Assembly: GCF_003173775.1 (NCBI RefSeq)
Contig: NZ_CP029552.1
Location: 521,001 to 585,000, forward strand
Origin: Methylobacterium sp. 17Sr1-1
GTDB lineage: Bacteria; Pseudomonadota; Alphaproteobacteria; Rhizobiales; Beijerinckiaceae
DNA: 64,000 nt
Direction: 5' to 3'
The position numbers and the translations under genes were made by a program. This document shows, one piece after another, positions 26,145 through 34,690 of the stretch. A model generated the notes under the pieces. It worked only from the letters and a program-made list of their open reading frames with translations, ran no database searches and had not been told where the DNA came from. How positions within the stretch are numbered: the first letter of the stretch is position 1; the number at the start of each line of letters is the position of its first letter.

Positions 26145-27295
26145 CAGGCGAGCTCCTCGTAGAGGCGCAGGACCTGGGCCGTCACGGCGGCCTCGGTGAA
26201 GCCGCCGGTGATGACCCGGGCGCGGGCCGCCGCTCCCATCCGGGCGACGAGGGCGGGATCGGCGGCGAGCCGCACCATCGCGGCGGCGAGGGCCTTCGGG
26301 TCGTCCCGCGGCACGACCAGCCCCTCGATCCCGTCCCGCACCAGGGTCCGGCAGCCCGGCACGTCGGTGGTGAGGATCGCCCGGCCGCTCGCGGCGGCCT
26401 CCAGGAGCGCCCGCGGCAGGCCTTCGCCCCCGCGCGAGGGCAGGCAGGCGACGTGGGCGCGGGCGAGGGCGCCGGCGACGTCGTCGGTGGGGCCGTGCCA
26501 GACGATTCCGTCGCGCGACCATTCGCGCAACGTGGCTTCCGGGATGGCGCGGCGGTTCGACGGGTCGGGCGCGCCGTGGAGGGCGAGTTCGAGAGTCGCG
26601 CCCTCGGCCCGGGCGAGACGGGCGGCCTCCACGGCCGTGTCGATCCCCTTCGACCACAGCATCCGGGCGGTGAGCGCGATCCGCAGCGGCGGCTGCGGCG
26701 GCAGGGCGCTCGGCACCCAGACCTCGGGGTCGATGCCGGCGCCGCCGACCACCGCGACCTTCGGGCTGTCCGGGTCGAGGCCGAGGAGCCGCGCGTCGTC
26801 CGGGTTCTCGAACAGGTAGCGGGTGCGGGCGGTCTCGAGCGGGCCGCGGATCAGGAGCCGCAGCGCGGTGCGGGCGAGGCGCCCCGTCCGGTCCTGGCGG
26901 GCGCCGATCAGCCCGAGGCCGGTGAGCGCATAGACCCGCGACGGGATGCCGGCGAGCAGGGCCGCCGTCCCGCCGATCAGGATGCCGCGCAGCGCGATGC
27001 AGTGGACGATGTCGGCCTTGAGCTCTTTCAGGATCCCGGCGAGCTGGCCTGCGGCGTAGCCCGCCGCCATCGGGTTGAGGCTCGACCGCTCGGCCTCGAG
27101 CGCCACCACCCGGGCGCCGGTGGCGGCGATGGTTTCGCGATGCGCCCGCACCCGGGTGACGACCGAGACGGTGTGCCCGGCCGCCACCGCGGCGCGGGCC
27201 ATCGGCAGGAAGTGCGAGGCGAAGAACCAGTCCTCGGTGACCACGAAGGCGACGTGCGGCCGTCGTCCCTCTCCGCCCGCGTCCTGTGGCTGCAC
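26144..27295 (-). CDS. GT4-family glycosyltransferase
   Basis: A 383 aa GT-B retaining glycosyltransferase. The N-terminal domain opens HVAFVVTEDWFFASHFLPMA and the C-terminal domain has the nucleotide-sugar motif LPSRGGEGLPRALLEAAASG, followed by RAILTTDVPGCR, the GPGTPP-like glycogen-phosphorylase/GT4 signature. No signal peptide, so it should act on the cytosolic membrane face on a lipid-linked acceptor. It is first in a two-gene unit with a protein methyltransferase and divergent from the topoisomerase IB gene. No other polysaccharide genes are nearby, so the acceptor is unknown. Confidence 0.88.
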   Translation of the reverse strand: MQPQDAGGEGRRPHVAFVVTEDWFFASHFLPMARAAVAAGHTVSVVTRVRAHRETIAATGARVVALEAERSSLNPMAAGYAAGQLAGILKELKADIVHCIALRGILIGGTAALLAGIPSRVYALTGLGLIGARQDRTGRLARTALRLLIRGPLETARTRYLFENPDDARLLGLDPDSPKVAVVGGAGIDPEVWVPSALPPQPPLRIALTARMLWSKGIDTAVEAARLARAEGATLELALHGAPDPSNRRAIPEATLREWSRDGIVWHGPTDDVAGALARAHVACLPSRGGEGLPRALLEAAASGRAILTTDVPGCRTLVRDGIEGLVVPRDDPKALAAAMVRLAADPALVARMGAAARARVITGGFTEAAVTAQVLRLYEELA

Positions 27296-27439
27296 CGTCG
27301 TCTCTCCCGCTCGAGGTCACGCCCTCCCTACAGCCTGGCGCGGCGCCGGGATACCGCCGGGCCATACTCCGCGCCCGTAGGAACCGGGACGGGCTCGCGC
27401 CGGTTGAGTCCGACCGGAACCCGTGAGGTCGTGAAGCCC

Positions 27440-28675
27440 ATGCTGTCGGATCCCGAGATGGCGGAATCGGCCGCCGAGGATCGCGTCGACACCCGCGACG
27501 CCGCCCGCGAGGCGGGCCTTCGCTACGTCAGCGACGAGGAGCCGGGCTATCGCCGCAAGCGCAACGGCCGCGGCTTCGCCTATGTCGACGGCAAGGGCGC
27601 GAAGGTGCGGGACGAAGCAGTTCTGGCGCGGATCCGATCGCTCGCGATCCCGCCGGCCTATACCGACGTGTGGATCTGCCGCCACGCCAACGGCCACATC
27701 CAGGCGACGGGGCGCGACGCCCGCGGCCGCAAGCAGTACCGTTACCACCCGGAGTTCCGCCAGGCCCGGGAGAGCACCAAGTTCGCCCACATGATGACCT
27801 TCGCCGAGGTGCTGCCGGGTCTCCGCGCGACGGTCGAGGAGCATATGGGCCGGCGCGGGCTGCCGCGCGAGAAGGTGCTGGCGACGGTGGTGCACCTGCT
27901 CGAGACCACCCTGATCCGGGTCGGCAACGACGACTACGCCAAGCAGAACAAGAGCTACGGCCTCACCACCCTGCGCGACCCGCACGTAACGATCGAGGGC
28001 AGGGAGCTGAAGTTCCGCTTCAAGGGCAAGAGCAACAAGGTCTGGGAGCTCGCGGTCCACGACCGCCGGGTGGCGAAGATCGTCAAGGCCTGCCAGGACC
28101 TGCCGGGCCAGGAGCTGTTCCAGTACCTCGACGAGGACGGCGAGCAGCGCGACGTGACCTCGGCCGACGTGAACGCTTACCTGCGCGAGATCACCGGCCG
28201 CGACATCACCGCCAAGGACTTTCGGACCTGGTCCGGTACGGTGCTGGCCGCGATGGCTCTGCGCGAGTTCGAGGCCTTCGACAGCGAGGCCAAGGCGAAG
28301 CGCAACGTCCGGGAGGCGATCGAGCGGGTGGCCGAGCGGCTCGGCAACACGCCGACGATCTGCCGCAAGTGCTACATCCACCCGGAGATCCTGGGCTGCT
28401 ACCTCGAGGGCGAGCTGCTGCTCCAGGTCAAGGACGAGGTCGAGGCGGCTCTGCGCGAGGACATCGCGTCCCTGCGGCCGGAGGAGACGGCGGTGCTCGG
28501 CCTGCTCCGGGGGCGTCTCGCCAAGGTCGAGCAGGCGGCGAAGACCGCGGCCGGGCCCCTCAAGGGACGCAAGACGGGGACGGAGCCGGGCAAGACGCGC
28601 TCGGCCAAGGAGGGAAAGACCTCCTCGGCCGCCTCGGCGCGCTCCAGCAAGGTGGCGTCGCGCAAGGCTGCCTGA
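27440..28675 (+). CDS. DNA topoisomerase IB (poxvirus-like)
   Basis: A type IB topoisomerase relaxes supercoils through a 3'-phosphotyrosine intermediate. The 411 aa protein has the N-terminal DNA-clamp domain (RRKRNGRGFAYVDGKGAKVR, IPPAYTDVWIC) and the catalytic domain, with IRVGNDDYAKQNKSYGLTTL (first Arg), the Lys in FRFKGKSNKVWEL, TAKDFRTWSGT (second Arg region), and the active Tyr in CRKCYIHPEIL. The Lys/Ser-rich tail (KTSSAASARSSKVASRKAA) may bind DNA. ATG 27440 was chosen; GTG 27431 is possible. It is bounded downstream by a stem-loop and divergent from the GT4 gene. This family is widespread but accessory in bacteria. Confidence 0.93.
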   Translation: MLSDPEMAESAAEDRVDTRDAAREAGLRYVSDEEPGYRRKRNGRGFAYVDGKGAKVRDEAVLARIRSLAIPPAYTDVWICRHANGHIQATGRDARGRKQYRYHPEFRQARESTKFAHMMTFAEVLPGLRATVEEHMGRRGLPREKVLATVVHLLETTLIRVGNDDYAKQNKSYGLTTLRDPHVTIEGRELKFRFKGKSNKVWELAVHDRRVAKIVKACQDLPGQELFQYLDEDGEQRDVTSADVNAYLREITGRDITAKDFRTWSGTVLAAMALREFEAFDSEAKAKRNVREAIERVAERLGNTPTICRKCYIHPEILGCYLEGELLLQVKDEVEAALREDIASLRPEETAVLGLLRGRLAKVEQAAKTAAGPLKGRKTGTEPGKTRSAKEGKTSSAASARSSKVASRKAA

Positions 28676-28688
28676 TCCGGCCGATACA

Positions 28689-28739
28689 GGGCGGTCCCAA
28701 GGGACGGTCCCGAGAGACGGTCCCAGAGGAGGACCGCCC
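28689..28739. terminator. Stem-loop between convergent topoisomerase and LuxR genes
   Basis: GGGCGGTCC (28689-28697) pairs with GGACCGCCC (28731-28739). Between them lies a GGGACGGTCCC palindrome and a further ACGGTCCC repeat. The position between two converging genes fits a bidirectional terminator, though T tracts are absent. Confidence 0.45.
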
Positions 28740-28755
28740 GATCCCGCGCCGTCCC

Positions 28756-29415
28756 TCAATGGGGGACGACGCGATGCGCCTCGTGGTTGATGCGCCGCAG
28801 CGGCCGGGCCTCGCCCTCGAGCACCGGCGCCAGGCCGATCTGCCGGGCGAGCTGCACCAGGTCCTTGAGCCGTCCGGTCTTGGTCTTGCGGCGCAGGTTG
28901 AGCCGGTGGGTCTCGACCGTGCGCACGCTCACCGTGAGGCGGCGTGCCACCTCCTTGTTGCTGAAGCCGGCCGAGAGGAAGCGCAGCACCTCGGCCTCCC
29001 GCGGGGTGAGCCCCAGGCTCTCGGCCACCGCTTCTGGGTCCTGGGTCTCGGCCTCGCCCTCGTGCAGCGGCAGGTCGTGGGCCAGCGCCAGGATCGTCGT
29101 GCAGATGTCGCGCGGCGCCGCGCAGCGGGCCACGAAGGCGTCGGCCCCCGCGGCCGCGTACCGGCCGATCTCGGCCGCGTCGGCGGCCTGGAACGCGACC
29201 AGGATCCGGACGTCCGGCGCCCGCTCGCGCAAGGACGCCACCGCCGCCGGATCGTATTCGGGCGCGAAGGCGAGGACGACGCAAGTCGAGCCGGAGTCCC
29301 GCAGCTCCTCCTCGCCCACCGTCCGCAAGGTCGGGGTGTGTTCCAGCGTCGCCCGGAAGGCGGTGCCGAGATCCGACGGCTCGTTGATGATCAGAACCTT
29401 CACGGCGTCACTCAT
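28756..29415 (-). CDS. LuxR-family response regulator with degenerate receiver
   Basis: A 219 aa protein: an N-terminal receiver-like domain (about 1-120) and a C-terminal LuxR helix-turn-helix (LGLTPREAEVLRFLSAGFSN, then KEVARRLTVSVRTVETHRLN), a NarL/FixJ-type DNA-binding domain. The receiver lacks the phospho-acceptor Asp (the strand reads TCVVLAFAPEYDP), and the usual acidic pair is INEPSD. Phosphorylation is therefore unlikely; it is an atypical or ligand-controlled regulator. ATG 29415 has GGAGGG 8 bases upstream; the longer reading is not conserved. It is alone, without a neighbouring histidine kinase. Confidence 0.88.
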   Translation of the reverse strand: MSDAVKVLIINEPSDLGTAFRATLEHTPTLRTVGEEELRDSGSTCVVLAFAPEYDPAAVASLRERAPDVRILVAFQAADAAEIGRYAAAGADAFVARCAAPRDICTTILALAHDLPLHEGEAETQDPEAVAESLGLTPREAEVLRFLSAGFSNKEVARRLTVSVRTVETHRLNLRRKTKTGRLKDLVQLARQIGLAPVLEGEARPLRRINHEAHRVVPH

Positions 29416-29683
29416 GCCGCTTGCCCTCCGTCCCAGCGCGATACAGGCGCGGTGTCCATGGAGGAGACTGATCAATCTCCGTTCCACGTCGGCGGCCGCG
29501 GGCGTGTCCCGTCCGGCTGCGGGCCTTTGCAAGGGTGCGCCCGAGGGGAGAAGTGCCTAGGTAGACCGACTCCGCGGCAGGATGTCGCGAATCTCGGAGC
29601 TCGGGGAGCCGCGCGGGGGAGCGGCGGGGCCCGGGCGTCCGGTCCAGTTTGGAACGCGGGCCTCGGTACTTTCCCGCATTGGG

Positions 29684-30151
29684 TCAAGCCGGGACGGCGC
29701 GCTCCAGGAACGGGCTGACCGGAAGCGCGCGGCAGGGCGGGAACGGTCCGCGGGGCGTGAAGCCCGCGCGGCGGTAGAGCGCCTGTGCCTCCTCGTTGCG
29801 GATGCCGACTTCGAGCACGATCACCCGGGCGCCGAGCCCCCGGGCCTGCGCCTCGGCGCCCCGCGCCAGGGCGGATCCGACGCCGCGCCCGCGCGCCTGC
29901 GCGGCGACGATCAGGCGCTTCAGCTCGACCATACCGTCGCCGCGCTCGATCACCGCGCAGAGGCCGACCGCTTCGGTGGCGACGCGCGCCACGAGGAGGT
30001 GAGTTCCCGGTACCGCCAGGCTCTCGGGTGTGATCGGGCGGCGCGGCGCGTCCGGATAGAGCCGCGCCGCCACGGCATCCGCCAGCGACAGCAGCGCCGG
30101 CACGTCGTCCTGCAGGGGTGTCTCGACCCGGATGGTCACGGCCGTCGTCAT
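29684..30151 (-). CDS. GNAT-family N-acetyltransferase
   Basis: A 155 aa protein with the acetyl-CoA-binding signature AQARGRGVGSALARGAEAQA (Q/RxxGxG/A as ARGRGVG), preceded by beta strand VELKRLIVAA and followed by VLEVGIRNEEAQALYRRAGF, the usual C-terminal GNAT motif. It probably acetylates a small amine or an N terminus; the substrate cannot be told. ATG 30151 was chosen over 30172 because MTTAVTIRVETP is the compact start. It lies downstream of the oxidoreductase terminator and has its own promoter in the AT-rich strip 30180-30215. Confidence 0.85.
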   Translation of the reverse strand: MTTAVTIRVETPLQDDVPALLSLADAVAARLYPDAPRRPITPESLAVPGTHLLVARVATEAVGLCAVIERGDGMVELKRLIVAAQARGRGVGSALARGAEAQARGLGARVIVLEVGIRNEEAQALYRRAGFTPRGPFPPCRALPVSPFLERAVPA

Positions 30152-30219
30152 GACGCCCAGGGGATTGCGCAACAGCGGTTGCCGGTTTTGCGAAAAAAAA
30201 TCTGCGACAAAACAAGAAC

Positions 30220-30263
30220 CTCAGCGGACGAAGCGCTGGCCTGACAACGCTTCGTCCGCTGAG
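30220..30263 (-). terminator. Rho-independent terminator of the oxidoreductase gene
   Basis: A perfect 16-bp stem (CTCAGCGGACGAAGCG and its complement) with a 12-base loop. On the minus strand it is followed by GTTCTTGTTTTGTCGCAGAT and then a run of eight T's. It lies ~50 bp after the oxidoreductase stop. Confidence 0.85.
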
Positions 30264-30314
30264 GGTAGCCGGGTTCGGCCGCGGCCGGAACGGTCCGATG
30301 GTCCGGCCGGGCGA

Positions 30315-31406
30315 TCAGCCGGGCTCCCCGACCCTGAGCACGGTCTGGCGGAACGGCCCGCCCTGCGCCGCCGCGTGGGCGACGGCCGCGTTCGCCTCCT
30401 CGAGCGGGAACGCCGTCACGGCGTATTCCTCCAGGCGCAGCAGCCCGGCGCGGACGAGCCCGGCCATCCGCCCGACCGCGTCCGGCGGGTACATCCATTG
30501 GCCCCGCACCGTGATGTCGTTGCGCATGATCCACGGGTACGGCAGCGCCAGGTCGTCCCCGCCGAGCATGCCGACGCCGCCCATCAGCACCACCCGCCCG
30601 TAGGGGCGCACGCTCATCACCGCCGCCCGCACCACCGTCGCGGCGGCAGAGGGCGGCAGGATGTCGAGCACGCAATCGATCGGGCCGGGTGCGGCGGCCA
30701 TCATGCGGGCCCGGTCCGCCGCCTCGTCGCCGGTCAGCGTCACCGGACGGATCCGGGCGCCGAAGCGCCGGACGAGATCGGCGAGGATCCGCTCGTTGCG
30801 GCCCGGGGCGACCACGCAGGCCGCCCCCATGGCGAGGCCGGCCGCGACGGCGGCGCTGCCGAAATGGCCGGTCGCGCCGCTCACCAGCAGCGTCTCGCCG
30901 GCCCGGAGGTTCGCCGCCAAGAGGCCGCCATAGGGAACCAGCAGGGTGTTGAGCGCGCACCAGTGCCCGGCCTGCGCCTCGGCGATCGGGCCGATGCGGA
31001 TCGCGTTCTCGGTCGGCACCCGCACCCGCTCGGCGAAGGCGCCGTCCCGGTGGTAGGCCTGGAGCCTCTGCCCGCCCTCGCCCCGGGCGCTCCAGCCCTG
31101 GAGCACGATGTCCGGCATGGCGGCGTCGTCGCGCGAACGCACGGTCGGGTCGCAGAACACCCAGTCGCCGACCGCGAGCTTCGTCGCGTCGGGGCCGATC
31201 GCGCGCACCCGGCCGACCGCCCCGCAGCCGGGAATGACCGGCGCCGGCAGCAGGTAGCGGCGCGCCCCGGACAGGACCTCGCCGGTATAGGGCAGCACCG
31301 GAGCGGCCGCGACGTCGACGACCACCTCGCCCGTCCCGATCACCGGGTCCGGGACCTCCGCGACGACCAGCGGCGACCCGAACGCCTTGAGCACGGCAGC
31401 CTTCAT
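30315..31406 (-). CDS. Zinc-type alcohol dehydrogenase/quinone oxidoreductase-like protein
   Basis: A 363 aa medium-chain dehydrogenase/reductase. The N-terminal GroES-like domain (KAAVLKAFGSPLVVAEVPDP, PVIPGCGAVGRVRAIG) and Rossmann domain (LLVSGATGHFGSAAVAAGLA) are clear. The usual catalytic-zinc Cys-His set is not obvious, so it is nearer the zeta-crystallin/quinone oxidoreductase side. ATG 31406 has GAGGAGGCGAAGAG upstream. It is divergent from the XRE regulator 109 bp away, a standard arrangement for a repressor and its target, and ends at a strong terminator. Confidence 0.87.
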   Translation of the reverse strand: MKAAVLKAFGSPLVVAEVPDPVIGTGEVVVDVAAAPVLPYTGEVLSGARRYLLPAPVIPGCGAVGRVRAIGPDATKLAVGDWVFCDPTVRSRDDAAMPDIVLQGWSARGEGGQRLQAYHRDGAFAERVRVPTENAIRIGPIAEAQAGHWCALNTLLVPYGGLLAANLRAGETLLVSGATGHFGSAAVAAGLAMGAACVVAPGRNERILADLVRRFGARIRPVTLTGDEAADRARMMAAAPGPIDCVLDILPPSAAATVVRAAVMSVRPYGRVVLMGGVGMLGGDDLALPYPWIMRNDITVRGQWMYPPDAVGRMAGLVRAGLLRLEEYAVTAFPLEEANAAVAHAAAQGGPFRQTVLRVGEPG

Positions 31407-31515
31407 CTCTTCGCCTCCTCTGCGGGATGCGCGGAGGATGGCGCCTGAGACGGGGGCCGGAAGGCCTGGTATTATCCTGGGATTGAGGAGACCCACCGTC
31501 GCGCGGGAGGTACGG
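31407..31515. promoter_or_regulatory. Divergent promoter region oxidoreductase / XRE regulator
   Basis: The 109-bp gap contains CCTGGTATTATCCTGG (31465-31480), with a direct CCTGG repeat around an AT core and a TATTAT that could be a -10 box. It is the likely operator region for the XRE regulator. Confidence 0.35.
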
Positions 31516-32295
31516 ATGAGCGATCCCCGGCAGAAGGCGTTCGGCGACTTCCTGCGCTCGCGCCGCGAGCAGCTCGATCCGGCCCGCCTGGCGATCCCGT
31601 CCCTGCGGCGGCGCCGGACCCCGGGCCTGCGCCGCGAGGAGGTCGCCGAGCGGGCCGGCATCGGCATCGACTGGTACGTGCGCCTGGAGCAGGGGCGCGA
31701 CGTCGGCCCATCGGCCGCCACGATCGATGCCCTCGCTCGGGCGCTGTGCCTGAGCGAGGCCGAGCACGCGCATCTGCGCGCCCTGGCCCGCCGCGGCCGG
31801 CCGTCGGCCTTCATGCGCGAGGTGGTGCCGCCGACGATCGCCCGCCTCGTCCGCGGCCTGCCGCAGCCGGCCTACGTCACCGGCCGGCGCTGGGATCTGC
31901 TGGCCTGGAACCAGGCCGCCGCCGACCTGTTCGGCTTCGACGACCTCGCCGAGGGGGAGCGCAACATCCTCCACTTCGTCCTGACCGACGCTCGGGCGCG
32001 GGCCCTGTTCGGGCCGGCCTGGGCGCAGGAGGCGCAGCGTATGGTGGCGCAGTTCCGCGCCGTCCACGACCTCTCGGCGGCCGATCCGGCGTTCCTCGAT
32101 CTCCTCGGCCGCCTCACCGAGGGCTGCCCGCTCTTCCCCGGGTGGTGGCGCGCGCACGAGGTGCGCGGCGGGGGCGGCGGGCGCAAGGTGCTGCACCATC
32201 CGGGGCGCGGCCGGCTCGTCTTCGACTACGCGACCTTCCAGGCGACCGGCGATCCCGCGCTCAAGCTCGCGATCTACGCGCCCGCGGAACCCTGA
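31516..32295 (+). CDS. XRE-family regulator with MmyB-like ligand domain
   Basis: A 259 aa regulator. The N-terminal XRE helix-turn-helix reads RRTPGLRREEVAERAGIGID, then WYVRLEQGRDVGPSAATIDA, and the C-terminal half is the MmyB-like/PAS-type ligand domain (PAYVTGRRWDLLAWNQAAAD, then LFGF). Such actinobacterial-type regulators commonly control a divergent oxidoreductase; here the zinc-type oxidoreductase begins 109 bp away. ATG 31516 has GGGAGG 7 bases upstream. It binds an unknown ligand, perhaps a lipid or aromatic compound. Confidence 0.9.
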   Translation: MSDPRQKAFGDFLRSRREQLDPARLAIPSLRRRRTPGLRREEVAERAGIGIDWYVRLEQGRDVGPSAATIDALARALCLSEAEHAHLRALARRGRPSAFMREVVPPTIARLVRGLPQPAYVTGRRWDLLAWNQAAADLFGFDDLAEGERNILHFVLTDARARALFGPAWAQEAQRMVAQFRAVHDLSAADPAFLDLLGRLTEGCPLFPGWWRAHEVRGGGGGRKVLHHPGRGRLVFDYATFQATGDPALKLAIYAPAEP

Positions 32296-32297
32296 GG

Positions 32298-33200
32298 CTA
32301 TCCCGCCCGCGCCAGGATCAGGTCGGTGGCCGCCGAGACGACCCGGTTGCGCCCCGTGCTCTTGGCCTCGTAGAGGGCGATGTCGGCGCGCTTGAGCAGG
32401 CCGCCGACGGTCTCGCCCTCCGACCAGGTGCTGACGCCGAAGCTCGCGGTGAGCTGCACCGGGCCGCGCTGGCCCTTGAAGCGCAGCTGCGTGCAGCGCA
32501 GCCGCAGGCGCCCGGCGGCGGCCTCGGCCTCCTCCAGGGTGCGCCCGGGGAGCGCCAGGGCGAATTCCTCGCCGCCGATGCGCCCGGCGATGCCGCCGGC
32601 CTCGGTCAGCAGCTCGCCGGCGACGCCGCGGATCGCCGTGTCGCCGAGCTCGTGGCCGTGCTGGTCGTTGAGGGCCTTGAAGTGGTCGACGTCGACGAGG
32701 ATCATCGACAGCCGGCCATGGGCGCCGGCCCGGTCGGCGACGTCGCCGACCCGCTGCAGGAAGGCGCGACGGTTGAGGAGCCCGGTCAGCGCGTCGGCCT
32801 CGGCCAGCCGGATCAGCTCGCGCTGCATCCCGGTCATCCGCTCGGCCGCTCGCAGGCGGGCATAGAGCTCCTCCGGGCCCGGCGGCTTGTCGATGAAGTC
32901 GTCCGAGCCGCTGTCGAGCGCCTCCGCCAGGTTGCGGGCGTTGCGGGCCGACGACATGGTGATGATGTAGAGCGGCCGGTGCGCGTCCGCGAGGAGGCGG
33001 GCCGACCAGCACAGTTCGAGGCCGCTCAAGGGGCGGACCTCGAGGCTGGTGATCATCGCGGTGACCGACGCGTTGTCGGTGATGAAATCGAGGGCCTCGC
33101 GCGAATCCGTGAACGTGTCCACGGTGTGCCCGCGGGGGGTCAGGAGCCCGCTGATGACCTTGAGCACCACCCGGCTCGGATCGACGACGACGATGTGCAT
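32298..33200 (-). CDS. Diguanylate cyclase with degenerate receiver domain
   Basis: A 300 aa protein: receiver-like domain (1-125) and GGDEF domain (about 130-300). The cyclase half has ADALTGLLNRRAFLQRV, MILVDVDHFKALNDQHGHEL and an intact GGEEF in RIGGEEFALALP, so c-di-GMP synthesis is expected. No RxxD inhibitory site lies upstream of GGEEF. The receiver retains DP near the start and Lys in DDFIDKPPGP, but the phospho-acceptor position reads MITSLEVRPLSG without Asp. ATG 33200 was chosen. It converges with the XRE gene, 2 bp apart. Confidence 0.9.
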   Translation of the reverse strand: MHIVVVDPSRVVLKVISGLLTPRGHTVDTFTDSREALDFITDNASVTAMITSLEVRPLSGLELCWSARLLADAHRPLYIITMSSARNARNLAEALDSGSDDFIDKPPGPEELYARLRAAERMTGMQRELIRLAEADALTGLLNRRAFLQRVGDVADRAGAHGRLSMILVDVDHFKALNDQHGHELGDTAIRGVAGELLTEAGGIAGRIGGEEFALALPGRTLEEAEAAAGRLRLRCTQLRFKGQRGPVQLTASFGVSTWSEGETVGGLLKRADIALYEAKSTGRNRVVSAATDLILARAG

Positions 33201-33302
33201 GGCGCCCCCCGGCAGGAGGACCAACTCCCGCTTCCCGCGACGAGGTTGCGCGCGAAGGTTTAACGTCGCCTCAAGGCGCGGCGCGCAATCGCGGGGCTTA
33301 CG

Positions 33303-33632
33303 GTGATGCCGGAGAAGACCGTGCCGACCACGCCGGACGGGCGCTACATCGTGGTGCGCGGGCGGCTCTGGCGCCGCGCGAATCCGGGCCTGCCGGATGG
33401 CGTGCGCGAAGCCCTGGTGCAGGACCTGATGCGGGCCCGCCGCGCGGTGCGCGCCGCGAAGGGGGAGGGCGGGGCGGCGCTCTCCGCGGCGAGGGCCGCC
33501 GTCGATGCGGCCAAGCACGGCCTCGGCGAGCGCGGCCCGCCCTGGTGGACGGACGGGGCGCCGGACTTCAACCGGCACCTCGCCCGCAACACGCCCTATG
33601 CGGAGTGGTTCGCCGGGCTCGCGAGCGAGTGA
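33303..33632 (+). CDS. Conserved small hypothetical protein
   Basis: A 109 aa (GTG 33303) or 108 aa (ATG 33306) soluble protein. It reads PDGRYIVVRGRLWRRANPGL, has a helical Ala/Arg-rich centre and ends ARNTPYAEWFAGLASE. I recall similar small proteins in alphaproteobacteria but no known function. The WWTDGAPDFNRHLARNTPYA motif looks conserved. It is divergent from the diguanylate cyclase and convergent with the IclR gene, 4 bp apart. Confidence 0.75.
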   Translation: MMPEKTVPTTPDGRYIVVRGRLWRRANPGLPDGVREALVQDLMRARRAVRAAKGEGGAALSAARAAVDAAKHGLGERGPPWWTDGAPDFNRHLARNTPYAEWFAGLASE

Positions 33633-33636
33633 TCCG

Positions 33637-34461
33637 TCAATCGACGATCCCGAGCGCGCGCATGCGCCCGATCGTCTCCATCAGCTTCGGGCCGGTGTCC
33701 TTGCGCAGGACCTCCTCGGTGAGCAGGAAGGCCGGGCCGCTGATGTTGAGCGCGAAGCGGCCGCGCCCGCCGGGGGCGTGGATCGGCGCCGCGACGGCGT
33801 TGATGTCCTGGTGCCAGATGCCGACCCCGACGCAGAAGCCGTGCCGGGCGATCTCGTCGGCGCAGCGGCGATAGGTCTGGTCGAGGCGGGCCGCATCCGT
33901 CCCGTCGCGGCGCAGGCGGGTCATGAGCGCGGTGCGCTCCGCCTCGCCGAGGCTCGTCAGCGTCGCCATGCCCATGGCGCTGCGGGCGAGCGGCAGGCGG
34001 TAGCCGACCTCGCTCGACAGGACGATGCGCTGGCCCTGGCCGCGCCAGAGCTGGACGTAGACGCTCGACAGCCCGTCGAGGAGGCCGAGGGCCACGTGGG
34101 CCTGCACCGCGGTGGCGAGATCCTGCAGGAACGGCTTCACCATCTGCGGGAACGAATTCTGGCGCAGGAAGGCGGCGCTCAGCGCCAGCACCGCCGGCCC
34201 CAGGCCGTAGCGCTCCCCCTCCGGGTCGTGCACCAGGTAGCCGAGGGAGAGCAGCGTGTGGGTCAGGCGCGAGACGGTCGGCTTCGGCAGGCCGGTGCGG
34301 GCCGCGATCTCGCGGTTGCCCAGCATCTCGGCCGCGTCCCGGAAGGCGCGCAGGACCTGCAGGCCGCGGGCGAGCGCGGTGACGAATTGCCGGTCGCCGT
34401 CCTCCGGCTCCACGATGTCCTGCGTGATCGCGCCGGCGCGTGCCGCCACCGCCTGTGCCAT
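33637..34461 (-). CDS. IclR-family transcriptional regulator
   Basis: A 274 aa protein: an N-terminal winged helix (ALARGLQVLRAFRDAAEMLG, then NREIAARTGLPKPTVSRLTH) and a C-terminal GAF-like effector domain, ending LMETIGRMRALGIVD. ATG 34461 was chosen; an upstream extension is not protein-like. It is divergent from the Liv-type ABC operon with a 22-bp perfect palindrome (34521-34542) between them, so it very likely controls that operon in response to its substrate or a catabolite. Confidence 0.92.
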   Translation of the reverse strand: MAQAVAARAGAITQDIVEPEDGDRQFVTALARGLQVLRAFRDAAEMLGNREIAARTGLPKPTVSRLTHTLLSLGYLVHDPEGERYGLGPAVLALSAAFLRQNSFPQMVKPFLQDLATAVQAHVALGLLDGLSSVYVQLWRGQGQRIVLSSEVGYRLPLARSAMGMATLTSLGEAERTALMTRLRRDGTDAARLDQTYRRCADEIARHGFCVGVGIWHQDINAVAAPIHAPGGRGRFALNISGPAFLLTEEVLRKDTGPKLMETIGRMRALGIVD

Positions 34462-34520
34462 GCTGCCGCCTCCCTCCCGCGCCCTGTTCGTCTGGTGCTC
34501 GTCCCGGGCCGCCCTAGGGT

Positions 34521-34542
34521 GCCGATCCGGCGCCGGATCGGC
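34521..34542. promoter_or_regulatory. 22-bp perfect palindrome, candidate IclR operator
   Basis: GCCGATCCGGC followed directly by its exact inverted complement, in the middle of the 229-bp divergent gap between the IclR gene and the liv operon. Just beyond, TTTCGCG occurs twice (near 34550 and 34570). IclR operators are short AT-richer palindromes, so the assignment is tentative. Confidence 0.45.
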
Positions 34543-34690
34543 AACATGTTTCGCGATGCGGATCGTCATTTCGCGTCTTGACCCGTCCCGGACGCGGAGG
34601 CAGTGTCTGCCCAAGGCGGGCGAGGACCCGTCGGCGACGCCGAACGCGGCGCGCCCCAAGAACGATGGAACGCCATTCCAGGAGGACGCC

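Noticed and set aside
30148..33012. A 954-codon minus-strand frame
   Set aside because: It spans several genes out of frame, including the terminator hairpin at 30220; composition is Arg/Pro/Gly-biased as in GC-rich shadows.
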